Source: Arcticibacter sp041902385 | Lineage (GTDB): Bacteria; Bacteroidota; Bacteroidia; Sphingobacteriales; Sphingobacteriaceae | NCBI RefSeq assembly: GCF_041902385.1 | Contig: NZ_CP169244.1 | Location: forward strand, 2,232,001-2,296,000 | DNA length: 64,000 nucleotides | Direction: 5' to 3' | Part shown: positions 41,540 through 48,754 of the stretch, one piece after another | How positions within the stretch are numbered: position 1 is the stretch's first letter | Layout: each line of letters opens with the position of its first letter | Translations under genes and position numbers: made by a program | Notes under the pieces: generated by a model | What the model was told of the DNA's origin: nothing | Seen by the model: the letters and a program-made list of their open reading frames with translations, nothing else | Database searches by the model: none

Positions 41540-41547
41540 CAAAGCTA
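41540..41547 (-). promoter_or_regulatory. Bacteroidota -7 box upstream of the 392-residue secreted protein
   Basis: Minus strand TAGCTTTG (perfect TAnnTTTG), 22 bp before the ATG at 41517; no TTG at -33. Confidence 0.45.
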
Positions 41548-41617
41548 TCTCGTTCATTAGTAATTCTTTTGAGTAGAAAAAGGTATTCATTGAAATACGT
41601 AAAAGTACTTAGGGAGG

Positions 41618-42253
41618 TTAAATGAGCCCTCTTTGGTACGCCTCTTTTACGAGCCCTACCGTATTTTTTACATTTAGTTTCTGACTGATATTTAGTCGAT
41701 GAGTTTCAACTGTCCGAAGGCTGATGAAGAGTTTGTCTGCAATCTCCTGATTGGAGTACTCCTGTGCAATAAGCCCCAGAATCTCCTGTTCCCGCTTCGT
41801 TAACATTACCCCCGCAGTCGTCTTCTTTTTCCCTGAAAGCAGTTCGTCAAGCATGGCCCTTTGAAGTACCTGGTCGATGTATTGGCCGCCCTGCATCACC
41901 TGTTCAACCGCTTCTGCGATCCTGCCGCCGTCTGTATTCTTCAGCAAGTATCCCGACGCTCCATTTCTAAGCATTTGTTTTACAAAGTGGCTCTCTTCAT
42001 GGTTGGTGAGTGCGATGATCCTGACGGAAGGGTAATCCTGCTTAACTATTTTGCAAATCTCAATCCCGCTCAGCCCGGGAAGCTGGATGTCCAGAAATAA
42101 TACATCCGGAAGAGTTTCCCGCAGCTTTAAGAACAGCTCTGGACCGCTCGTAGCAGAAAATATCAGCTGGAATTTCTTGTTCTTTTTTAACATGCTCGAC
42201 AGTCCTCCGATAATGAGGAGGTGATCGTCTGCAATTGCGACCTTAATTTCCAT
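41618..42253 (-). CDS. NarL/FixJ-type response regulator
   Basis: 211 residues. The receiver domain (1-120) has acidic residues AIADDH, the phospho-acceptor Asp in DVLFLDIQLPGLSG (about 54), Thr/Ser in IIALTNHEES and Lys in GYLLKN. The LuxR-type HTH (about 145-205) contains LTKREQEILGLIAQEYSNQE and LFISLRTVETHRLNISQKL. It is separated by 4 bp from the upstream histidine kinase gene and forms a two-component system with it. Confidence 0.94.
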   Translation of the reverse strand: MEIKVAIADDHLLIIGGLSSMLKKNKKFQLIFSATSGPELFLKLRETLPDVLFLDIQLPGLSGIEICKIVKQDYPSVRIIALTNHEESHFVKQMLRNGASGYLLKNTDGGRIAEAVEQVMQGGQYIDQVLQRAMLDELLSGKKKTTAGVMLTKREQEILGLIAQEYSNQEIADKLFISLRTVETHRLNISQKLNVKNTVGLVKEAYQRGLI

Positions 42254-42257
42254 TTTT

Positions 42258-44264
42258 TCATCCGTATATCAAGTGCTTTTCCTGAAGTTTCGGCTCCGGC
42301 TTATTGTTTCTCAGTTTTCCCTTGAGGTAGGCAGAGCAATCGAATTCCAAATAGATCGCGGTGCCGTTAAGAGGCCTGGAGCTAATCTCAAAAAAGCCTC
42401 CCATGATCTCAACCCTCGACTTCAGGTTGCCGAGTCCCAGCCCTTTTTCTTCCAGTTTCGTCAGGTCGAATCCAATTCCGTCGTCTTCAATGGTCAATGC
42501 AAGTACGCCATCGTTTATCGAGATCTGGACAATTGCAGAAGTAGCATGGGCGTGCTTGATTATGTTATTAATGCACTCCTGCACAATCCGGTATATAAAG
42601 AGTTCAAAGTTCAGGTTTTGCACTGTCTGCGCACCGAGTGCGTAAAATTCAACCTTCAGCGCTGTGTTGCTAACTTTCCTGCAAAAGCTTTCGAGCGTAG
42701 TGATCAGCCCTTTTTCCTGTAAAAATGTAGGAGCCAGATTATGTGCGATCGATCTGATTTCGCCTCCTACTGTGTCGATGATCGACAGCGTTTGGTTGTA
42801 GGTGTCAGAGGCTGAAAGTGTGTTGTACTCGCTGCCCAGCAAGCTAAGGTGCATCTTCGCCGCAGACAGGGAGCCTCCTACTCCGTCATGAAGTTCCTTG
42901 GCCAGGCGGGCACGTTCTTTTTCTTCTCCGGCAATCATTGCTTCCAGGGTTTGCACTTCTTTTTCTTTTTCCATCAGCTTTAGCCTCTGCTGTTGAGTTT
43001 TTCGCTTCTGCGAAAAAGACAGGTAGATGCATGACAGCATACTAACCAAAAAGAATATAGCGACCAGATAAAGCGTAATCAGACGATTTTTTTCTTGTAT
43101 GACGATCCTGTTTCTGGCGATAGTCAGTTGTTGCTGGGCGAGCCTCTTTTCTTTTTCAACTGTCTGGTACTCGATCTCCAGCTTGTTGACGGCTGCCTGC
43201 GTCTCTGCGCTGCTTATCGAGTCTTTGAGGACATCATGCTTTTTTCGATATGCCAGTGCTGTTTCCGATTTATGTTGCTTTTCAAAAATTTCCGAAGCCA
43301 GGAGATACATCATCTTCAGCTGGTTGCTGCTGCCGCTGCGCCTGCCAAGTGCAATGCTTTTTTTAAGATATTTTTCAGCTGCAACATTGTCGCCAAGAAA
43401 ATGAGAGCTTTCTGCCAGGCCCCAGTAGACATAGAGCTCATAATCGTTTGATGGGTAACGTTTAAGCAAGCCGAAAGCCTTCAGGTAGTATTGCCTTGCC
43501 CTGGCATAATCTTTTGTCTCGCTGCTCACATTGGCCATATTGATATAGCCATCAAGGACGTAGGAAAGATCTTTAAGTTGAAATCCAAGCTGAATAAGCT
43601 TTTGGTAGTAGTAAATAGCTTTATCAAAACGGCGACTGATGGTTTCGCTGTTAGCAATGTTCACGAGACTGCTTGCAATGCCTGCCGAGTCTTTTCTCCT
43701 GATAGCAATGTCGTAGCTGATTCTGGAGTAGAAGGACGACTTTTGTTTGTCGCGCAGTTCGATGAAAATGCTAGCAAGGTTGTTGCTATAGACTTGCTGC
43801 ATTTTTAGCAAGCCGTGATGTCTTGCCAGGTTGAGGGCAGTAACCGTGTGCTTCGCCGCCTCTTTGAAAGAGCCGAGATAAATGTATTGGTTCCCGATGG
43901 AACCGTAAGCGTTGGCAATGATTGTTGTGTCCTTCAGCGCTCTGCCTATTGTCAATAATTCTTTTGCAAGCCCAAGGGCTTGCTGATATTTGCTTTGGTT
44001 ATTCAGCAGGCGAACATAGTCTGAGATATACTCAGCTATCTTTCTTCGGTCGTTAAGCTTAAGCGCGAGAGTATGCGCCTTGTTGTACCAGAACTCCGCT
44101 GAGTCAATGTTTCCGTTGCTCAGTTCTTTTTCGCCCCGGTGAAGCCAGGTTGCAAACTGATCATTATCTGTGGTTGCACGCGGTTGCCTTCCTTGCGCTC
44201 CGGACACCAGGGGCAGGAGAAGCAAAAACAGGTGCAAGTAAAAGAACCGAAACAGGCGATGCAT
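42258..44264 (-). CDS. TPR-containing sensor histidine kinase (HisKA_3/NarL class)
   Basis: 668 residues. A signal peptide (about 1-22) precedes periplasmic TPR repeats (about 30-350, e.g. ALGLAKELLTIGRALKDTTI, YYQKLIQLGFQLKDLSYVLD), a membrane span at about 396-418 (LITLYLVAIFFLVSMLSCIY), a cytoplasmic coiled coil, the HisKA_3 box ERARLAKELHDGVGGSLSAA, and HATPase motifs (NNIIKHAHATSA, IEDDGIGFDL, GLGLGNLKSRVEIMGG). This TPR-HK type, with the kinase partner RR next door, is common in Bacteroidota; the ligand is unknown. Confidence 0.94.
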   Translation of the reverse strand: MHRLFRFFYLHLFLLLLPLVSGAQGRQPRATTDNDQFATWLHRGEKELSNGNIDSAEFWYNKAHTLALKLNDRRKIAEYISDYVRLLNNQSKYQQALGLAKELLTIGRALKDTTIIANAYGSIGNQYIYLGSFKEAAKHTVTALNLARHHGLLKMQQVYSNNLASIFIELRDKQKSSFYSRISYDIAIRRKDSAGIASSLVNIANSETISRRFDKAIYYYQKLIQLGFQLKDLSYVLDGYINMANVSSETKDYARARQYYLKAFGLLKRYPSNDYELYVYWGLAESSHFLGDNVAAEKYLKKSIALGRRSGSSNQLKMMYLLASEIFEKQHKSETALAYRKKHDVLKDSISSAETQAAVNKLEIEYQTVEKEKRLAQQQLTIARNRIVIQEKNRLITLYLVAIFFLVSMLSCIYLSFSQKRKTQQQRLKLMEKEKEVQTLEAMIAGEEKERARLAKELHDGVGGSLSAAKMHLSLLGSEYNTLSASDTYNQTLSIIDTVGGEIRSIAHNLAPTFLQEKGLITTLESFCRKVSNTALKVEFYALGAQTVQNLNFELFIYRIVQECINNIIKHAHATSAIVQISINDGVLALTIEDDGIGFDLTKLEEKGLGLGNLKSRVEIMGGFFEISSRPLNGTAIYLEFDCSAYLKGKLRNNKPEPKLQEKHLIYG

Positions 44265-44331
44265 ATCCCAACTATTAATCTAATTGGAGAGACGCAGACA
44301 CCTGCCGGTTCGTTACATGGAGCTGTTTTTT

Positions 44332-44928
44332 TTACTCGACCATTTTTGCAATCTCCGCCATTGGCAGGTTTTGAACCATCTTCGTTACTTCCTCCTCGGA
44401 CAAGCCGGTTGTATTCAGAGAGAGGAGCGTTGAACCAAAAGGAATCTGTGTTTCGAATTGTGTCGGACTTTCATTCTCGCTCTGTCTCCTGGTGATCCCT
44501 TTATAGTTACCCACCTTAATTCTTCTCTGGTTAGGGTCAGATGAGGCGATGAACGGAATCGAAAGCAGCGAATTTAAGCCAGCTACCAGTGGTGAGTTCG
44601 TAATCACCTGCAGCTCGGCAGCCCGGATGCCGGAGCCGTAATGCCGTTCTGTAACCACACCTGTAAAGCTGGAGCTACCGCTTACCTGGTCGCCAGATGC
44701 GTTGGCTGTGAGGTCCCCGAGTTGAGACGGAAATATTTTTAATAACTCTTTTCCTGCTTTTTTATCAAGCTCCATCAGCATCTGCTGCATTGCAAATCGA
44801 GCATCTTCGAGCTTGCCTGAACTATAAGACGATTTCGCCTTAGAAAGATACTGGTTGAAGTCCTGAGCCGAGGCCTCTGTTCCTAGCAGTGCAACCAGTA
44901 AGCCCAGGTAAATCTTTTGCATTTTCAT
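44332..44928 (-). CDS. Secreted protein of unknown function (paralogue of the next gene)
   Basis: 198 residues with a signal peptide (MKMQKIYLGLLVALLGTEAS, cleavage near SAQ). The mature part (YLSKAKSSYSSGKLEDARFA, LQVITNSPLVAGLNSLLSIP, IPFGSTLLSLNTTGLSEEEV) aligns in pattern with the last 170 residues of the protein encoded upstream at 44946-45794, so the two are paralogues. No known domain. It lies 67 bp before the histidine kinase gene and is probably in the same transcript. Confidence 0.65.
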   Translation of the reverse strand: MKMQKIYLGLLVALLGTEASAQDFNQYLSKAKSSYSSGKLEDARFAMQQMLMELDKKAGKELLKIFPSQLGDLTANASGDQVSGSSSFTGVVTERHYGSGIRAAELQVITNSPLVAGLNSLLSIPFIASSDPNQRRIKVGNYKGITRRQSENESPTQFETQIPFGSTLLSLNTTGLSEEEVTKMVQNLPMAEIAKMVE

Positions 44929-44945
44929 TAGTTTAACAGTTTGAT

Positions 44946-45794
44946 TTAGTTTTCACCTAAGGTCTTCTTGATTCCATCTACGTCGAACGCATTAATAGCG
45001 ACGAGCAGATCTTGCTCGTTGTCGAAATTGACGCCCTCCCACACAACCAATGAAGTCTGGCCGAGCGGAACCGTCACCTTATAGCCGCTTCCCTCATCAT
45101 ATTCAGCAATCCCCTTAAGGCCTTTTATTTTAATCTGCTTCCATTTCTGGTCGCTCGATGATTGAGCAAAGCCGCTCGCAGCGATGATGGCATTGTATGA
45201 CGACATTAGCAGGGAGTTGTTGGCAATGGTGACCGTTAATTGTTTATCGTCCTTCAAATATTCGCGATAAATAGTGAGTCCGTTCCACCCATAGCCGGCA
45301 CTCGTAACTTTGTCGGCATCTGCCTGGTTAGGTAACCCGGATACTGATTCAGGCAAAGACTTGAGAAGGCTTTTTCCGATTTCCATTTCAACGCCTAGCA
45401 TGGCCTGCTGCAGTGCGCCCCTCGCTTCTCCAAAATTGGAAGCATTAAATGCGCTTTCTGCAGCACCCAGTTTTTCATTTACATCAGGCGCGGAAGTAAT
45501 AAGCCCTGCACCGCCCTTGTTTGCCGGCTTATTTCTGCGTGTAGCCGAGGAAGACGAGCCCGGGGGCGAGTCATAGCTGCCATCATCGACAGCTCCGTCG
45601 GTGCCTGCATTATCGGTATTACCTCCATTCCCTTTTCGTTTGCCGTTAATGAGTTCATCGGTTTTCTTGTCAACCACTTTCTCTGCCACGTTACCTGCTT
45701 TTTGCTTTATCCTGTTTAAAAAGCCCTGAGCGTGCAGTACGGAAACAGAAAAGAACTGGCAAGCAGCCAGCATGATTAATAATTGCTTTTTCAT
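44946..45794 (-). CDS. Secreted protein of unknown function with KAG/EK module and Gly-rich linker
   Basis: 282 residues. A signal peptide (ends VLHAQ) is followed by an amphipathic helix GFLNRIKQKAGNVAEKVVDK, a low-complexity Gly/Asn/Ser/Asp linker (about 50-95) and a C-terminal domain (about 105-282) with an N-terminal helical part (AESAFNASNFGEARGALQQA) and beta-rich part (LTIYREYLKDDKQLTVTIAN, YKVTVPLGQTSLVVWEGVNF). The C-terminal domain is shared with the 44332 protein; the N-terminal helix with the 40339 protein. Function unknown. Confidence 0.65.
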   Translation of the reverse strand: MKKQLLIMLAACQFFSVSVLHAQGFLNRIKQKAGNVAEKVVDKKTDELINGKRKGNGGNTDNAGTDGAVDDGSYDSPPGSSSSATRRNKPANKGGAGLITSAPDVNEKLGAAESAFNASNFGEARGALQQAMLGVEMEIGKSLLKSLPESVSGLPNQADADKVTSAGYGWNGLTIYREYLKDDKQLTVTIANNSLLMSSYNAIIAASGFAQSSSDQKWKQIKIKGLKGIAEYDEGSGYKVTVPLGQTSLVVWEGVNFDNEQDLLVAINAFDVDGIKKTLGEN

Positions 45795-45848
45795 CTCTTT
45801 TGCTTTAAAAAAAGCAGATGCGGGATTTTTCTATCCCGCACGCGCGTC

Positions 45849-46142
45849 TTATTTCGTTACAATGGTAGTTGTAGGGGTATAAATACCGAACGTAATACCG
45901 GACAACAGGCCGTCTATAAAGGTATGAGTGACGGTGACGTTGTAGTCTGTTGCTCCCCCGGCCATCTCTTTTGCGTCAGATGTTCCTACTGGTGCGAGGC
46001 CGAAGATTACGTAGTGGTTCTTCTTCTTCACCTGTACGTTTTGTTTAGCTCCTGAACCTACCGTTGCATTGTAGGTGTAGCAGGATGATAGGAACGTGCA
46101 GATCGTTAGAAGTGTGGTTAAGAGGATTAAAGAGCGTTTCAT
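45849..46142 (-). CDS. Bor family lipoprotein
   Basis: 97 residues. The signal ends FLSSC (Cys21), giving a lipoprotein. The mature part contains HYVIFGLAPVGTSDAKEMAG, DYNVTVTHTFIDGLLSGITF and GIYTPTTTIVTK, the pattern of Bor-like proteins, named after phage lambda Bor, a surface lipoprotein linked to serum resistance. In Bacteroidota such genes are chromosomal and their role is not known. It sits 54 bp upstream of the 282-residue secreted protein. Confidence 0.82.
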   Translation of the reverse strand: MKRSLILLTTLLTICTFLSSCYTYNATVGSGAKQNVQVKKKNHYVIFGLAPVGTSDAKEMAGGATDYNVTVTHTFIDGLLSGITFGIYTPTTTIVTK

Positions 46143-46185
46143 TTGCTTGTTTTTTAAACTGATTAATGGTGTACTGAATTGATTC

Positions 46186-46935
46186 TTAGTATTCGTAAAT
46201 CTGCGTAGTCTTACTGAGCTGATGCTCCATTAGCTTCACTGTTACTTCAGATGTTCGGGGATAGCCGTCGTTATCATATGTATAGGATGCTGTTGTTTCC
46301 TGAAGTCCGCCTTTTATCGAAGTCATATTGTTCTTGCCCCAAAATCTCGTGCTAATGCCCAGTTCAAGTACGTATTTAAAGCCGGCAGAAGCGAATGGCG
46401 ACTTCTTATCGTCATGCGAGAACGTTGACTCGTAGCTTCCTTCTTCAGCTTCAAACTCGATTTTCGAAATGTTGTCGCCCTGATAAGTGATCTTATGAAC
46501 TCCCGTAATCTCATCTTCGCTACTGGTTTTGATTTCGGTTACTCTGCCATTGGATACGGTATACGTGATGTCTTCCAGACTCTGAAGTTCGGTTCCGTCG
46601 AACGTTTTTCTGGTACCCGTAGTAGGTTCGCCTTTTGAATTATAACTGATTTCGTATACCTCTTTAGACGTCTCCTCTGATTGCTCCATTTTGATGAGGT
46701 TCCCGGTCCCGTCGTAAGTGAAGGTTGCCGTTTCACCTTCTCCCTCGTTTACATAAGCGGATATCCGGTTCTTGCTGTCATAGGTGAATCTTATTACAGA
46801 TCTTTCATCGCCGTCAATCTCGGTTATTTTACTCACGCGCTTGCCCTTCATGCTGCCTGAATCATCGTCATCTTTCTTACATCCCGTCAGTACAGCCACT
46901 GCTGCTGTAAAAAGGATTAGTAGTTGTTTTTTCAT
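46186..46935 (-). CDS. Lipoprotein with RHS-like YD repeats
   Basis: 249 residues with lipoprotein signal ending LTGC (Cys19). The body is a run of beta strands with Tyr-Asp repeat character (IRFTYDSKNRISAYVNEGEG, ATFTYDGTGNLIKMEQSEET, YEISYNSKGEPTTGTRKTFD, ASYTYDNDGYPRTSEVTVKL). Such small 'YD-strand' lipoproteins are frequent in Bacteroidota and have no assigned role. It begins a minus-strand group of four exported proteins upstream of the two-component system, with a complete promoter just upstream. Confidence 0.75.
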   Translation of the reverse strand: MKKQLLILFTAAVAVLTGCKKDDDDSGSMKGKRVSKITEIDGDERSVIRFTYDSKNRISAYVNEGEGETATFTYDGTGNLIKMEQSEETSKEVYEISYNSKGEPTTGTRKTFDGTELQSLEDITYTVSNGRVTEIKTSSEDEITGVHKITYQGDNISKIEFEAEEGSYESTFSHDDKKSPFASAGFKYVLELGISTRFWGKNNMTSIKGGLQETTASYTYDNDGYPRTSEVTVKLMEHQLSKTTQIYEY

Positions 46936-47296
46936 TTTAAATTTTTGCTGTTAGTAGTGTAATAATTAAGAATAAACTCTTTTCACAAAGGTACCGGGAG
47001 GACAGATGGGCATCAATTCGGACTAGTACCGAAACCAGAAAATAGGTAGTACTACTTAGTTAACAAATCCGGAACCCTGCGGGTGCTCTTGTCGTATAAT
47101 GATTTGGGTCTGAATGAGATAAAATACCGGGATTCTGGTATTGCTAGTCAGCCGGGTAAAGGTTATATTTGATTAAACTGATATAGAGATGGTAGAGTTT
47201 TTCCTCGTTTCTGCTTGTGTGGTTTACTTCGTGTGGGAATACGAGAGTTAACACCTGATCTTTCAAAATTTCAATTTCACTCTTACCTTTACAGGC
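46936..47296. other. Divergent intergenic region
   Basis: 361 bp. Apart from the minus-strand promoter above, TTACCTTTACAGG at about 47282-47294 resembles a -7 box with one mismatch just before the dehydrogenase gene. Minus-strand open frame crossing it has no protein-like features. Nothing else seen. Confidence 0.35.
46986..47016 (-). promoter_or_regulatory. Full Bacteroidota promoter (-33 TTG, -7 TACCTTTG) of the secreted-protein block
   Basis: On the minus strand: TTG (47016-47014), exactly 20 nt, TACCTTTG (46993-46986). The expected start site is about 45 nt before ATG 46935. The spacing equals that of the four rRNA promoters. Confidence 0.75.
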
Positions 47297-48610
47297 ATGG
47301 ACCTGAAAGGTGAGCGTAACGCGGCCGAAAAGATCGCGGTAATAGGACTGGGCTACGTTGGACTGCCATTGGCTGTTCAGTTTGCAAAGAAGTTTGCGGT
47401 AGTTGGTTTCGATGTTAAACCAGACAGAGTAAAAGAGCTGGATTCGGGATATGACCGTACCCGGGAAGCCGATCTTCGGGAACTGAAGCAGGCAATAGAG
47501 GCCGGCAGATCTTCTGACTCTGTTGCGGGTCTTCGATTTTCCTCTAACATAGAAGAACTTCGAAATTGCAATGTCTATATTGTTACCGTCCCTACACCCG
47601 TAAATCATTACAAAGCTCCTGACCTCCGGCCCCTGCTGACGGCTACGCGCATGGTTGGATCAGTGCTGAAGAGAAATGATCTTGTAATTTACGAGTCTAC
47701 CGTCTATCCTGGTTGTACAGAAGATGATTGTATCCCGGTCCTTGAGCAAACTTCAGGACTTCGGTTTAATGTCGATTTCTATGCGGGGTACTCGCCCGAG
47801 AGGATCAATCCTGGCGATAAAATCAATACCCTGACCAAAATTAAAAAGGTCACCAGCGGCTCTACACCGGAAGCTGCAGAGCGGGTAGACCAGCTTTATA
47901 GTGCAATAATAGAAGCAGGAACACATCTGGCGCCGAGCATTAAAGTAGCCGAAGCCTCTAAAGCAATTGAAAATGCGCAACGCGATCTCAATATCTCGTT
48001 TGTAAATGAGCTTGCACTAATCTTTGACCGGATCGGGATAGATACAAACGACGTAATTGAAGCGGCCGGGACGAAGTGGAATTTTCTAAAGTACAAGCCC
48101 GGCCTGGTAGGTGGGCATTGCATTGGCGTAGACCCCTATTATTTGGCGCACAAGGCTCAGTCTCTTGGGTATCATCCTCAGGTCATCCTGTCGGGCCGCA
48201 GGGTAAACGACATGATGGGGCACTTCGTTGCTGCTAAGGTGGTTAAACTGATGATAGGGAAGGATCACAAGATAAAGGGCTCCCGTGCCCTTATTATGGG
48301 TTTTACATTTAAGGAGAACTGTCCTGATATCCGAAATACACGTGTGGTTGATATTTACGAGGAACTCCGGCAATTTGGCCTGGATGTAGATGTGTACGAC
48401 CCATGGGCTGATGAAGACGAGGTGAGAAAGGAGTACGGCGTTGCTATTGTCAAAGAAGTTGGAAACGACGCCATTTATCAGGCTGTTATTGTGGCAGTGG
48501 CGCACCGCGAGTTTCTTGACTTCAACTTCTCCAGAATTCGGGCGAACGGGGGAGTGATTTTTGATACAAAAGCTTTCCTTGATCGTGAAATTGTTGATGC
48601 GCGACTATAA
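47297..48610 (+). CDS. tviB: UDP-N-acetylhexosamine (nucleotide-sugar) dehydrogenase, TviB/WbpO-like
   Basis: 437 residues. The NAD site IAVIGLGYVGLPLAVQFAKK lies near residues 12-31, TVPTPVNHYKAPDLRPLLTA and YESTVYPGCTEDDCIPVLEQ follow, and catalytic Cys275 is in KPGLVGGHCIGVDPYYLAHK. FTFKENCPDIRNTRVVDIY in the C-terminal domain is typical of the Vi-antigen TviB group, which oxidises UDP-GlcNAc or UDP-GalNAc to the uronic acid in two NAD-dependent steps. It belongs to surface-polysaccharide synthesis but stands alone here; partner transferases may be those near 59-64 kb. Confidence 0.92.
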   Translation: MDLKGERNAAEKIAVIGLGYVGLPLAVQFAKKFAVVGFDVKPDRVKELDSGYDRTREADLRELKQAIEAGRSSDSVAGLRFSSNIEELRNCNVYIVTVPTPVNHYKAPDLRPLLTATRMVGSVLKRNDLVIYESTVYPGCTEDDCIPVLEQTSGLRFNVDFYAGYSPERINPGDKINTLTKIKKVTSGSTPEAAERVDQLYSAIIEAGTHLAPSIKVAEASKAIENAQRDLNISFVNELALIFDRIGIDTNDVIEAAGTKWNFLKYKPGLVGGHCIGVDPYYLAHKAQSLGYHPQVILSGRRVNDMMGHFVAAKVVKLMIGKDHKIKGSRALIMGFTFKENCPDIRNTRVVDIYEELRQFGLDVDVYDPWADEDEVRKEYGVAIVKEVGNDAIYQAVIVAVAHREFLDFNFSRIRANGGVIFDTKAFLDREIVDARL

Positions 48611-48699
48611 AAAAAACATGTGTTCTAAACTTTTTGACGGGTGTTACTGTTTATGTAGTATGCCGTATCATAGAAGGCGCCCCCTGGCAAGGGCGAAGA

Positions 48700-48733
48700 T
48701 GGTTAGCTCTCTCAGCTAGCCTTTGTTGTTTTT
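48700..48733. terminator. Hairpin terminator after the dehydrogenase gene
   Basis: GGTTAGCT-(CTCTC)-AGCTAGCC with one G-U pair, followed by TTTGTTGTTTTT. A second hairpin CGCCC/GGGCG lies just before it. Confidence 0.6.
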
Positions 48734-48754
48734 AGCAAAGACCTTTCATCCGCC

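Noticed and set aside
47144..47608. Minus-strand 154-codon frame across the tviB start
   Set aside because: Mostly antisense to the NAD-binding region of the dehydrogenase, and no promoter was found.
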